A stretch of 64,000 nucleotides of DNA from Heracleum sosnowskyi (taxonomy: Eukaryota > Streptophyta > Magnoliopsida > Apiales > Apiaceae), in the NCBI GenBank assembly GCA_030848705.1, contig CM061243.1, positions 8,519,044 to 8,583,043 on the forward strand. Direction: 5' to 3'. The notes under the pieces are model-generated. The model was not told the DNA's origin, ran no database searches, and saw only the letters and a program-made list of their open reading frames with translations. Shown here piece after piece: positions 1 through 11,069 of the stretch (within the stretch, counting starts at the first letter, position 1; each line of letters starts with the position of its first letter). The position numbers were made by a program, and so were the translations under genes.

Positions 1-2175
1 ATCCATTTGATAGACTTTGAAATTGGCATGGGCTGCATAGGCTAGGAAAATCCTTATTGCTTCTAGTCTTGCAACAGGAGCAAAGGTTTCATCAAAATCA
101 ATTCCCTCTTCCTGTGAATAGCCTTTTGCAACCAATCTAGCTTTGTTCCTTGTGACTATGCCATTTTCATCCATCTTGTTTCTGAACACCCATTTTGTGC
201 CTATGACACTCCTGTCCTTAGGCTTGGGCACCAGCTTCCAAACATTGTTCCTTTCAAATTGGTTTAGCTCTTCTTGCATAGCTAAAACCCAATCTGGATC
301 TAGAAGTGCATCCTCAACTTTCTTTGGCTCATCTTGAGACAGAAAGCTACTATATAGACATTCTTCTTGAGTTGCTCTTCTAGTTTGGACTTTTGAAGAA
401 ACATCACCTATAATAAGTTAAAAGGGATGATCTTTAGTCCATTTCCTTGAGGGAGGTAGATTTGCTCTTGAAGAGGTAGCTTCATGATCATGATTGCCTT
501 GATTGGATATTTGTCCTTGAGAAACTCCCCCTGAGTTTGTTGTCCCTAATTGATCACTTCTAGAAGCATTTCTATGACTGTCAACGGTATGACCATTTTG
601 GCTGCCAACGAAACGCTCATTTTGACTGTCAACGAATCCACCATCATGACTGTCAACGAAATGACCATTTTGTCTGCTAGCAGCTATTCTTTTCAATCTT
701 AGTGCAGCAATTTCATCTTCACTGCTGCTTTCATCTGTGCTAGATACAACAACTTTAGGCTGTTTCTCATTAGCCTTAACATGATTCACTTGATCTCCTT
801 CCTCATCCTCAAAAGAAAGGCTTTCATGGAAACCTTCATCATAGAGACCTTGAATTTTGAGATCATAAAAAACAACATGTACAGATTCCATAACAATGTT
901 GGTTATGAGATTATAGACTCTGTAGGCTTTCCCTGCTGCATATCCCATAAATATTGCTTCATCTGCCTTTGCTTCAAATTTCCCCAAATGCTCAGCTTGA
1001 TTTCTCAGAACAAAGCACTTGCATCCAAAGACATGAAGAAAATCCAATAGTGGCTTCTTTCTTTTGAGTAGTTGATAAGGGGTCATTCCCTTGGCCTGAT
1101 TAATCAAAGAAATATTTTGAGTGAAGCAAGTTGTGTTAACTGCCTCAGCCCAAAAGTAAGTTGGTAACTTTGATTCATCTAGCATTGTCCTTGCAGCTTC
1201 AATAAGTGTTCTGTTTTTCCTTTCAACTACACCATTTTGCTGTGGTGTCCTTGCTGCTGAAAACTCATGCAAAATACCATTTTCTTCACAGAACACCTTC
1301 ATGCTTGAATTCTTGAATTTTGTCCCATTGTCACTCCTAATCCTTCTTACTTTGAAGTCAGGATGATTGTTTACCATCTTGATGTGATTGATAATGATTT
1401 CACTTGCCTCATCTTTTGAGTGTAAAAAGAAGGTCCATGTAAATCTAGAAAAATCATCAACAATCACAAGACAGTATTTCTTCTTTGAGATAGACATGAC
1501 ATTTACAGGGCCAAACAGATCCATATGAAGTAATTCAAGCTGATGGACAATTGATGACTCTGTCTTGCTTTTGAATGATGCCTTCTTTTGTTTCCCTTTT
1601 TGACAGGCATCACACAATCCATCCTTGGAAAACTCCACCTGTGGAATTCCTCTAGCAAGATCTTTCCTCACCAAATCATTCATAACTTTAAAATTCAGAT
1701 GAGATAATTTCTTGTGCCATAGCCAACTTTCATCCTTGCTTGCCTTGCTGAAAAGACAAGTGATGGTGTCTGGACTTGTGCTACTAAAGTCAGCAATGTA
1801 CACATTCCCTCTTCTGAATCCAGTCATTACCACATTGTTGTTTCCTCCTTTAGAAACAACACAGACTTCTTTAGAAAAAGTAACTAAAAATCCTTTGTCA
1901 CAAAGTTGGCTGATACTAAGCAAATTGTGCTTAAGACCATCCACCAATGCAACCTCATCTATGATGACATTCTCTTTTGAAATCAAGCCATATCCCTTAG
2001 TGTAGCCTTTGTTATCATCTCCAAAAGAAATACAAGGGCCAGCTCTTTCCTGAAACTCTGTGAGCAGGGTAGAATCACTAGTCATGTGTCTTGAACAACC
2101 ACTATCCATGTACCAAAGATTCCTTTTGTCTCCCTGCACACAACAAAACCAAATCAAGTTGATTTTGGTACCCAA
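1..2175 (-). pseudogene. copia pol: protease, integrase, start of reverse transcriptase
   Basis: The protease active-site motif DSGC lies just after the start, followed by a GAG_pre-integrase domain with the HHCC zinc site (HKKLSHLN ... CDACQKGK). The integrase core follows, with HMDLFGP, RSDNGTKF and PQQNGVVERKN supplying the D,D,E triad. The open frame ends at a stop at 418-420. In the same frame beyond it, positions 1-417 still read as the linker and the first part of the RVT_2 reverse transcriptase (WKLVPKPK, ARLVAKGYSQEEG), so the stop is an in-frame nonsense change. The intact relative has Asn at this site. The integrase C-terminal linker contains a short peptide repeat (VDSQNGH-like) at about 570-665. 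Confidence 0.88.
565..670 (-). repeat. Short tandem repeat in the integrase C-terminal linker
   Basis: Four imperfect copies of a unit of about 24-30 bases are present, each containing CTGTCAACGAA or a close variant and encoding FVDSQNGH-like peptides. The same 11-base word recurs outside this array at 2839-2905, where it forms an inverted pair (CTGTCAACGAAA and TTTCGTTGACA). Confidence 0.75.
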
Positions 2176-2711
2176 GTTTCCTTGGGTCCTGTTTTGTTAG
2201 CCTTTGCTTTTCCTTTTATATCATTTTTCACCTTGGGCTCAGATTGATTTAAATCAATCTTTATCCTTGGTGTTGATTTCTGAGGGTTGCTCACATTTTC
2301 ATTCACATCATGCATAGTTGGAGGAACAAACATGTTATTCATATTCCATGGCATTTGTGGCACATTAAACATATTCATGTATGGATTAGGCACAAATGGC
2401 ATGCTGGCATATGGATTTTGAAATTGTGCATATGGAGCAAACATGTTAGGCATAACAGGCATTGTAGGCATAGAACCATTCATTGCAGGCTTAGACATTT
2501 TCACTTTAGCAGTCTTCTTAACAGATTTGCAGTTAGTAGATAAATGACTAACACTTCCATAATTAACACATGTCTTTCTAGGAGCATATTTATCAGGTGT
2601 GTAATTGTTGTGTTTGTTAATCCCTACTTTGCCATTCCTGTTATTCTTTTTATTTCCCTTAGACTCAACTTGAACATTCTCTAACTTATCTTTCAATTGC
2701 TTGTTGGACAA
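2154..2711 (-). pseudogene. copia gag C-terminal part, second zinc-knuckle-like segment
   Basis: This continues the gag region in a different frame from 3070-4184, so at least one frameshift separates them. It has a basic N-terminal part, a degenerate C-x2-x4-H-x4-C-like motif (cysteine 1 in CVNYGSVSHLSTNC; the second knuckle cysteine appears replaced), a Met/Pro/Asn-rich low-complexity tract and the family terminus WVPKST. The intact element at 34059-36470 ends in the similar WVPKSA, which supports this as the gag end. It overlaps the pol frame by about 20 bases. Confidence 0.75.
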
Positions 2712-2834
2712 GTGACCTACATTAGCTCTCTCAACAGGCTTCTCAACATTCTTTGATTTACTAGACTCACCTTGAACAAAGTTCTTGGTGACAGGACCAT
2801 ACTTGTTATTAAGTCTAGTGAGTTCTTCTTTTCT

Positions 2835-2915
2835 TTTCTGTCAACGAAACAACCTAATCGGTTGATGGTTCATCTGTCAACGAAACATTGCATTTCGTTG
2901 ACATATCAACCTTCA
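2835..2915. repeat. Palindromic CTGTCAACGAA motif cluster
   Basis: Two direct copies of CTGTCAACGAAAC and one inverted copy (TTTCGTTGACA) lie within about 75 bases in the degenerate gag region. They can form a short hairpin. The word is shared with the linker repeat of the same element. Confidence 0.6.
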
Positions 2916-3069
2916 ACAAATGATCATTGTTGTTTGTTGACTCTGTTTCTGATTCTAAGGTTTAATCAACATACCCTAGCTTCTCTTTGTTCTTTTTCCA
3001 TGATTGTTCACAGAAAGATTCCATACCTTGAACATTAATGATGTTGTTAGCAACATTCCTGGCATCTTT

Positions 3070-4184
3070 TCATTTAGCAATCACACTTTGTTCTATTTCA
3101 AGTTGTGTTTTAAGAATTTCTTCCCTTTCTAACACGTTCTCAAGTTCCTTCTTAGCATCCCTACTTACACACCTCATTTTCTCAAAATCAATGAGTTGTG
3201 CTTCTAACATTGCATTCCTATCACTTAAGAGCAGATTAGACTCTTTTATTCTTGAATTCTCTTTGGTAAGTGATTTAAGAGTAACACGCAAGTTATATAG
3301 TACAGTAGACATTTCATTTACTGCACTATCGCATTCCTCTTTAGAAAGCTCAGAAAGATTAGTAATTGTTACCTGGTTGCTTGAGGAGCTTGCTTCCTGC
3401 TCATGATTATTAGCCATAAGATCCAAGTTGACATACTCAACATCATCATCAGAATCTTCACCATTACCAGCCCAATCATACTCCTGAGACATGAAAGCCT
3501 TTTCTTTTTGCTTGAGAAGTTCAAAGTATTTCTTTTTATAATCAACAGGCTCAAATTTCCTGTTGCCCTTCTCAACCTTGGGCTTTCTGCAGTCTCCAGC
3601 AAAGTGACCAAGCATTCCACAATTGAAACATTTAGATTTAGACTTTTCAATCCAGTTATTTTTGTTGGGTTGAAAGTCTCTCCTTGCTGGCCTTGCTTCT
3701 GAGTTTCTCTTGAACTTGAACTTAGAGAATTTTCTTGACAGAAAAGCAATGTGTTCATCAATCTCATCTAAGTCATCCAAGTTGGCTGGTTCTGGTTCTT
3801 CTTCTTCTGTCATCTTGCCTTTACCCTTGCTAACATCACTTCTACAACTAGCTCGACTAGTTGTGGCCTTTGCAGCTTCTTCATTGTCATCTTCCAGTTG
3901 GTTCACAGATGCAATCAATGCAATAGATCCACCTTTCTTCTGTACCTTTTCAATTTCTTCATCTTGCTCCATTTCCAACTCATATGTCTTCAAGGTTCCA
4001 TAAAGCCTTTCAAGAGTGTAGTCTTTGTACTCTTGAGTGTTTCTGAGAGAAACAGTCATAGGCTTCCATTCTTTTGGAAGAGCTCTGAGAAATTTAAGGT
4101 TTGAATCCTTGGTTTGATAGATCCTCCCATACAGCTTTAATCCATTCAAAAGCTTCTGAAACCTACTAAACGTGTCATTTAGGG
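3070..4184 (-). pseudogene. copia gag (UBN2-type) with CCHC zinc knuckle, 5' truncated
   Basis: The frame encodes a gag_polypeptide/UBN2-like region followed by a classic CCHC knuckle (CFNCGMLGHFAGDC) near 3595-3635. A charged, coiled-coil-like stretch follows (about 3070-3300). The apparent ORF extends to 4230, but the codons above about 4185 belong to the neighbouring gypsy element read backwards, so the true start is lost. Downstream, the same frame carries stops at 3070 and again near 2960, while the sequence still looks gag-like, so this is a broken gene. In the virus-like particle Gag would bind RNA through the knuckle. Confidence 0.85.
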
Positions 4185-4528
4185 CCGAAGATCTCAAATG
4201 GTCGAAGCCAATGAGGGCTGATTTGTCCAAACGGAACCAAAATCAGTTTTGTCGGTTCCACAAAGAAGTCGGTCATGACACTGACGATTATAGGCAATTG
4301 AAAGATGAGATTGAGTTTCTGATACGAAGAGGAAAACTCAGTAAGTTCACTAAGGATGGAAGCCAAGGGAGCCAAATGGGAAATTATGAAAGGAAGGATT
4401 ATGACAGAAGGGACAACGATCGAGATCGGAATCCCAAGCCCCGAGGGCCAGTAATCAACATGATTTTCGGAGGGCCAACTGCTGCTGGGTCCTCCCGAAA
4501 CTCAAGAAAGCTTATGCCCGACAGGTAA
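4185..4528 (+). pseudogene. Tat gag, C-terminal remnant
   Basis: The open frame runs from 4172, but the first codons belong to the copia side of the junction. The motif FCRFHKEVGHDTDDYRQLKDEIE is the typical C-x2-H-type C-terminal signature of Tat gag proteins, followed by a basic tail. The frame ends at TAA 4526-4528, which overlaps the ATG opening the pol frame. In the pol frame just upstream (about 4510-4527) the codons read AYARQV, the usual Tat gag-protease joint. The two parts therefore probably were one frame once, and a small indel between about 4440 and 4510 separates them. Confidence 0.8.
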
Positions 4529-7500
4529 TGACTGTGGTTGGAGAAGCACCAAAGCGTTCCAGAACAGAAGTGTCAATAGGCTTTGATGATTCAGACTTGG
4601 AAGGGGTGAAGTTCCCCCACGATGACCCTCTAGTCATCATACCTGTGATTGGCAATTCCGAGACAAAGAGAGTCATGGTCGACAATGGAGCATCAGTGGA
4701 CATCTTGTTCCACGATGCCTTTATCAAGATGGGTTACACTGATTCTCAGTTAACACCCTCGAATATGCCCATATATGGATTCAATGAAGTGGAATCAAAG
4801 GTGGAAGGCACCATCCAACTCCCAATGACAATGGGGCAAGGGACGAATACGTCTACTCAGATGTTGAATTTCATAGTTATAAAGGCAAATTCGACCTACA
4901 ATGCAATCCTAGGAAGGACTGGTCTTCATGCGTTTAAGGCCGTTGCCTCATCTTATCATCTGAAAATCAAATTCCCAACAAGGAATGGGATTGGTGAAGA
5001 ACGGGGAGACCAAAAAATGGCTAGAAGTTGTTATGTAGCCGCGTTAAGGCCTGATGGAATCGGGGGGCAGGTTCTCCCCATTGAAGACATGAATATAAGT
5101 GACAGTGAGGACAGAAGAGGGAAACCAGCCGAGGACTTGGTCCCAATTCCCTTAGTCCCGGGTGAACCAGAGAAGGTGACGTATGTAGGAGCACTACTAA
5201 CTGAGCCATTGAAAAGCAAGCTCATATATTTTCTTCAAGAAAACAATGATGTTTTTGCCTGGACAGCGGCTGATATGCCAGGGATTGATCCCCAAGTGAT
5301 AACTCATAAGTTGAATGTGGATCCTGAAAGAAAGACGGTGAAACAAAAGAAGAGAAATTTTGCTCCAAAAAGGCAAGAGGCCATTAAACAAGAAGTTGAA
5401 AAACTTCTAGAGGCCGGATTCATTGAAGAGATACAATTCCCGGAATGGTTGGCTAACCCCGTGATGGTCAAAAAGGCCAATGGAAAATGGAGGATGTGTG
5501 TAGACTTCACTGACTTGAATGATGCATGTCCTAAGGATTGTTTTCCCTTACCAAGGATTGATGCATTGATAGATGCTACAGCTGGACACGAGATGCTCAG
5601 CTTCATGGATGGCTTCAGTGGATACAACCAAATCAAAATGCACAAGGATGACATCTCCAAGGTATCATTCATCACTGACTTTGGTGTTTTCTGTTATCTA
5701 GTCATGGAATTTGGACTTAAGAATGCAGGGGCAACCTACCAAAGATTGGTGAACAAAATTTTTGGACACCTAATTGGAAAAACCATGGAGGTCTACGTAG
5801 ATGACATGTTAGTCAAGAGCCTCGATAAGGCCGATCACATTGAGCACCTCCGAGAGGCATTTGAAGTGCTAAGGCACCACAAGATGATGTTAAATCCAGC
5901 TAAGTGTGCCTTTGGTGTAGGCTCGGGAAAGTTTTTAGGCCTGATGGTTTCTAAGAGAGGAATCGAGGCCAATCCTGACAAAATCAAAGCAATTCTAGAC
6001 ATGGAACCACCAAAGACTGTTAAGGATGTCCAAAAACTAACGGGAAGAGTGGCTACATTAGGAAGATTTATCTCCAAGTCAGGAGAAAAGTGCTTATCTT
6101 TCTTCAAAGCACTCAAGAATGTGAAAAACTTTGAATGGACAACTGAGAGCCAAGAGGCCTTTGAGGCCCTGAAGAAATACATGGCTGAGGCACCACTGTT
6201 GGCAAAGCCCAAGCCAGGGGAAATTCTTTATTTGTACTTGGCGGTCTCTAGCACAGCCCTAGGAGCCGTTTTGGTAAAAGAAGAATTGAAGGTTCAGAAA
6301 CCCATCTACTATGTGAGTAAGATTCTACATGGGGCAGAAATAAACTACTCGACGATTGAGAAGTTTGCCTTAGCCTTGATAATGGCCTCAAGAAAGCTAC
6401 GCCCGTACTTCCAGGCTCACAAGATAGAGGTATTGACTGATCAACCTCTGAGAAACATCTTGCATAGTCCTCAATTCAGTGGAAGGTTGATCAAATGGGC
6501 CATTGAATTAGGCGAATTCGACATTAAGTATAAGCCTCGAACGACCATAAAAGCTCAAGCACTCGCTGACTTCATGGTTGAATGCGCCATTGACAACCAA
6601 GAAGTCGGGGGGCAGGAAGTAATAGTGGAAGACAAGAAAGATCAAGAAATGGACTTTAAAGAATATTGGGTGCTCTATTTTGATGGAGCATCAAAAACAA
6701 AATCAAGCGGAGCTGGTTTAGTGCTACAAAGTCCTGATGGATTTCTCATTGAGTATGCACTAAAACTTGACTTCCCAACGACAAACAATGAGGCTGAGTA
6801 TGAAGCTCTGATAGCTGGCTTAGGGTTGGCTGGAGCCTTGAGGGTCAAAACTCTGAAAGTATGTGGAGACTCGAGGCTAGTGGTTTCCCAAGTAAATGGG
6901 GAATTTGAGGCCAGAGATGAAGTCATGGCCAAGTACTTGAAACTTGTCAAGGCCATCATGACTCAATTTGACGAATGCTATGTGGAGCACATTCCAAGGG
7001 AAGAGAACGTGAAGGCTGATGCCTTGTCTAAGTTTGCTTCTTCTGAAATTGAAAACTATGCAGGGAGTGTATACTTCCAAGTCTTGAAGACCCCAAGCAT
7101 CAACGGAAAGTTGGTGGCACCTATTGATGTTGGCATCTGTTGGATGGATCCCATCAAAGCTCATCTGGAAACTGGGTGGCTACCCAACGATACCTCAGAA
7201 GCACGAAAGCTGTATGTGAGAGCACTAAGGTATACCCTGATTGAGGGACTCCTATACAAGAAGTCTTTCATCATTCCATATCTAAAATGTTTGAGACCTC
7301 AAGAGGCAGAATTGGCCCTAAAGGAAGTGCATGAAGGAATCTGTGGGCAACACTTGGGGGGCAGAGCCCTTGCTCATAAAGTCACCCGTCTAGGTTTCTA
7401 TTGGCCAAGCATACTTGTTGATGCTAAAAGCTATGTGAAGAAATGTGAACGGTGCCAGAAACATGCACCAGTGGTTAGACAACCACCAGAGATGATGACA

Positions 7501-8372
7501 TCCATTAATTCACCCATCCCCTTTGCCATGTGGGGAATGGATATACTCGGGCCATTTCCAATGGCAAGTGCTCAAAGAAAGTTCTTGATAGTAGCGATCG
7601 ACTACTTCACCAAGTGGATTGAGGCTAAACCCTTAGCCAAGATAACCACCAAGCAAGTGATGCACTTCTTCTGGGAAAATGTGATATGCAGATATGGAAT
7701 TCCACGAGTCCTGGTCACGGATAATGGAACTCAGTTTAACAACGATGAGTTCAAAAAGTATTGTGATGAGAATGATATCAAGTTGCGCTTCACTTCTGTT
7801 GCCCATCCTCAAGCTAATGGGCAAGCTGAGGTTGCGAATCGAATTATCCTAGATGGACTGAAGAAAAGAGTTGAACGCTCCAGAAACACTTGGGTGGACG
7901 AATTGCTTCCCATACTGTGGGCATATCGTACTACTTTTAAAGTCACCACTGGAGCTACCCCTTCCTGTTGGCATATGGGGCAGAGGCAGTGGTTCCAGTA
8001 GAGATTACTCACACATCTCCAAGAGTCGAGGCTTATGAACCAGAAGAAAATGATGAAGGCTTGAGGCTAGCTTTAGATCTAATTGACGAAGTTAGAGATG
8101 AGGCAAACGCCAAGATAGTTGAACATCAAAAGAAGGCATCTTTCTACTACAACCTTAGGGTTAAAGAAAGGTTCTTTCGTCAAGGAGACTTGGTTCTCAG
8201 AAAGATTGAAGCATCCGGAGTTGGACAAAAAGGGAAGTTGGCCCCAAATTGGGAAGGACCATATCGCGTCAAGAACGTATTTGGTCGAGGCTCATACAAG
8301 CTAGAAACCCTTGAAGGGCATGAGGCGCCAAGGACTTGGCATGCCTCCAATTTGAAAATTTATTATGTTTAA
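4528..8372 (+). pseudogene. Tat pol polyprotein with one frameshift
   Basis: The frame 4528-8001 encodes 1157 residues and continues after a frame change as 7968-8372. Domains: protease with DNGAS at residues 52-56; reverse transcriptase with YVDD at 423-426; RNase H about 555-680; second (archaeal-type) RNase H starting YFDGAS with D719; integrase zinc site (H...H...C-x2-C) about 935-975; integrase core D1005, D1065 and E1101, a D,D35E spacing. The frame is lost near 7960-7966 in a C/T run, consistent with loss of one base. The following frame carries the integrase C-terminus and the terminal motif WHASNLKIYYV common in Tat elements. All catalytic residues are present, so decay is recent or slight. 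Confidence 0.9.
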
Positions 8373-8688
8373 GGTGTTTCCTAGGAGGACTCACTACTAT
8401 GAATAAGGTTTGATAAAACCAACCCAAGTTCTTAAACTTGGATACTATGTAAGGGTTGATCCCATTTTCAAGTTATGAATAAATTCAGTATTTTCATGTT
8501 TTAAAGCTTATATACTATGAGTGTTGACAAACATTCAAGAAGCAAGAAAAACAACACAAGCCATGAATGGCCACCAGATATAAATAAAAACTTAAATAAG
8601 AGTTAAGTTAAGCCCATAGGCCAAAAGTACATCAATACTGGTACAAGCCAAGAAAGGCCATAAACAAGAACTACAAAAGAAACTACAC
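8373..8688. other. Spacer between Tat pol and the antisense gene
   Basis: I see no ORF of note here. It contains a small perfect hairpin at about 8423-8441 (CCAAGTTC/CTTGG-type arms around TTAAA) just after the pol stop. It lies between two converging reading directions, so it is where the 3' ends of sense and antisense transcripts would meet. Confidence 0.4.
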
Positions 8689-10525
8689 CTAATCTTCCTT
8701 GTCCACGTCCTCCTCCTCCTCCTCTTCCTCTCTAGAGCGAAGGGCAGCATCATCAGCCCCGGCAGTCTGACCAGGTGAAGAAAGGTGATCCAGGTCTAAG
8801 ATCCTGTCATCCTCCTCCATCTCGTCTTCTCCAGCCAAAGCCAACTCCAAAGGAGTAGGAAGGTGAGGGCTTGGAAAATCAAAAATAAGGAGAGATCCAG
8901 GCATCTTCTCCAAAACAGCAGAAAGAGCGTCATCCCATCCCTTAGTATACTGAACTGGGAAGAGGAGCTCGTCATGCTTATCAATCAAGTCCTCATACTC
9001 TGTGGATTCAAGGTTCTCGTCGATGAAGTCATCCTTGCCTTTCCTCAAAGACACCAGCTCAGCCTGGGAGTCAGCCAACTCCTTCTCCTTCCTGGCCAAG
9101 GTAGCCTTCAGTGAGCCCACCTCCTCATGGGACTTCTCAAACTTGCCTTGGTTGGCCTCAGAAGATGAGCGCCAAGCCTTGGCTTGAAAGAGAGCCCCTT
9201 GGTAGTTGGCATTAACCTACAAGCAAGTTACAAGTCAAATACTTAAACTTGAAATACATTATTAACTACAAAGAAAAAGAGGAGAAATACTTACAGCAGC
9301 CATAGCTTGAGATCCAGCATGCTCCACCCCCTCAATGGTGGAGTTGGAGACAAAGTCCTTGTAGTCACAAGGAGTCAAAGAATGGTAGGACCACTCCACA
9401 GCATGCTTGGACACTCCCACCACGGTGTCCTTCTTCCTAAGACCCCAGTTGGGGCGCCAAACTGAGCTCCTGGCCGAGGCAGGACCCTCAGCATCTTCAG
9501 TAAGGTCCACATGGGGCCTTATAAAAGCTGGAACACTGGAAGCACGAGAGTCCTTCCCTCCCAAACGTGCCCTCTTCATCCTTGCTATTTCCCCATCTTC
9601 GGGCTCGTTGGTCTTATTAATAAAGACCGCAGCTGCAAAAAACACAAGGAAATAAACAGTTGGTATAAGATAATCTTAAATAAACAAAGGAAAATATGAG
9701 GTGAGAATTACCCTTATCAGAAACGTTTGAAAGTCCCAAGGACTTAAGCTGGAACTCGTCCAGGAGCACCCAAGCCAATGTGGCATAATCATCCTTTGTG
9801 AGCTCAGCATATGCATGGGCCTCCTCATCATTCAGGATGATATTACTATGGCTACCATCTGAAACCCTACTAAAGGAACTACGAAAAAGGGTGCCCCAAT
9901 CCCCTCCTTCCCAAATCAAATACATAAACTCCTCTTTCCACTTGGGGTTGTTATCTGGAATAGATTTGGGGTGAAATATGGGGGGAGTGGAAGGACGGTG
10001 GTTGATATAAACCCAACCCAAAGTAATGGCTGAGCTATTCTTAAATTGGAAAATTTTTCTAAACAAAGCTACAGACAAAGGAAAATTGTTCTTCAAACAA
10101 AGGACAATGAAACACATAATGATTCTCCAGACGTTTGGAGGAAGTTGGCAAGGGTTGATCCCAACATCAGCCAAAAGCCTGGGAATAAACTCATGGAAAG
10201 GGAACCTGAGTCCCGCGACAATGGCATCCTTGTAAATGCATAAAGCATCAAGACGTCAATGGCAAGAACGGTCCCCAGGGCCAGCTGGGACTAACCTATA
10301 AGGGGACTTAACCCTATACATTTTGTTATAGTCCCTAATTAAATCGATTTCATGGAATTTGTTACTATAGTCAAAAGAATCTAAGTGGGACACAGAAGGA
10401 TATTCATCACTACGTTCTAAAATCATATCTTGAAGTGACATATGAGAAGAACGAATGGTGATACCTCTCTTAGAAGCTTTGTTCATTTTCTGGAGACGTT
10501 GAGCAGTTTTGTCAGACATCTTCAA
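8689..10525 (-). pseudogene. Three-exon antisense extra gene (aORF) of the Tat element
   Basis: Minus-strand exons 10525-9712, 9632-9295 and 9216-8689 are joined by two short introns of 79 and 78 bp with GT..AG ends (GTAATT...TTGCAG; GTAAGT...TTGTAG). Phases match exactly (1, then 0). The N-terminal exon carries a domain I recognise as the 'putative gypsy-type transposon' family (Pfam Transposase_28-like): LPPNVWR followed by a GWVYINHR...WKEEF pattern. Exons 2-3 are charged, with a probable coiled coil (SLKATLARKEKELADSQAEL) and an acidic Glu-rich end. One TGA stop interrupts exon 1 at 10254-10256; the frame is otherwise open for about 559 codons. Function is unknown. Extra antisense ORFs in this position are known from plant Ty3/gypsy elements. 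Exon structure is my prediction. Confidence 0.7.
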
Positions 10526-10529
10526 ATCT

Positions 10530-10670
10530 TCAAATCTCCAAGAGAAATCCCAGAAAAAACCCCAGAAAAATCTTCAAATCTTCAAAATAATTCTCAGAAA
10601 ATCTTCAAAGAATCCCAGAAATCTTCAAGGGATGAAGGTGAAAACCCAGAAATCTTCAAGGGATGAAGAT
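10530..10670 (+). repeat. AAATCTTCAA-rich short repeat, antisense gene leader
   Basis: Multiple near-copies of the words AATCTTCAA and CCCAGAAA alternate over about 140 bases, directly upstream of the antisense gene's ATG. On the antisense strand this is a pyrimidine-rich leader (TTGAAGATTTCTGGG units), which fits a 5' untranslated region. Confidence 0.55.
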
Positions 10671-10818
10671 TTATCCCAGAAAAACGAGATCACCACCGTA
10701 CAAAAACTCGCCGGGAATCGCCTTACCACGGAATAAAAGAGAGAAAAAACTATGAAGACTAGAGAGAAATTTTCGGAGGAAAAGAAGTATGAAGTGAAGA
10801 GAATAGTGAAAAATCACT

Positions 10819-10828
10819 CTTATATAGA
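10819..10828 (-). promoter_or_regulatory. TATA box for the Tat antisense gene
   Basis: On the minus strand the sequence reads TCTATATAAG, a near-consensus plant TATA box. It lies about 300 bases upstream of the first ATG of the antisense gene and points in its direction. Inference from sequence and position only. Confidence 0.5.
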
Positions 10829-11069
10829 CAAAGTGACTGGAAACCCAACCGGTTAAGGAAGGGCAACCGTTTATAGCCAGTAAGGCCCATAAAATCCATT
10901 TTTGGATTACAAAGGCAAAAGCCCAAATAAATTAAATCTCAGGCAAAATCGAAGCCCAAATCAAATAAGGCCCGTTAAGGCCCAAGGCCGGAAAAATTTA
11001 AGTCCAAATTAAAATTGGACTATTCAAAATCCAAAAATAAATCTTGGAATAAAACCAAGGTAAAAACAA

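Larger units (their letters stand above)
1..4185 (-). mobile_element. Decayed Sirevirus-like Ty1/copia retrotransposon, partial
   Basis: Read on the minus strand, the order is gag, protease, integrase, then the start of reverse transcriptase, which is the Ty1/copia order. Integrase precedes reverse transcriptase, unlike Ty3/gypsy. The protein resembles the intact Sirevirus at 24326-37742 throughout pol. The left edge of the window cuts it inside reverse transcriptase. At the right it stops near 4185 within gag, where a plus-strand Tat/gypsy element begins, so its 5' LTR, leader and gag N-terminus are missing. Several in-frame stops and a frame change show that it is not autonomous. No LTR is visible in the window. 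Confidence 0.9.

Noticed and set aside
143..2005. Several plus-strand ORFs under the left copia element
   Set aside because: They are shadows of the minus-strand pol frame and match no protein family.
4172..4230. Extension of the copia gag frame to 4230
   Set aside because: The codons above about 4185 are Tat gag sequence read on the wrong strand, an accident of the junction.
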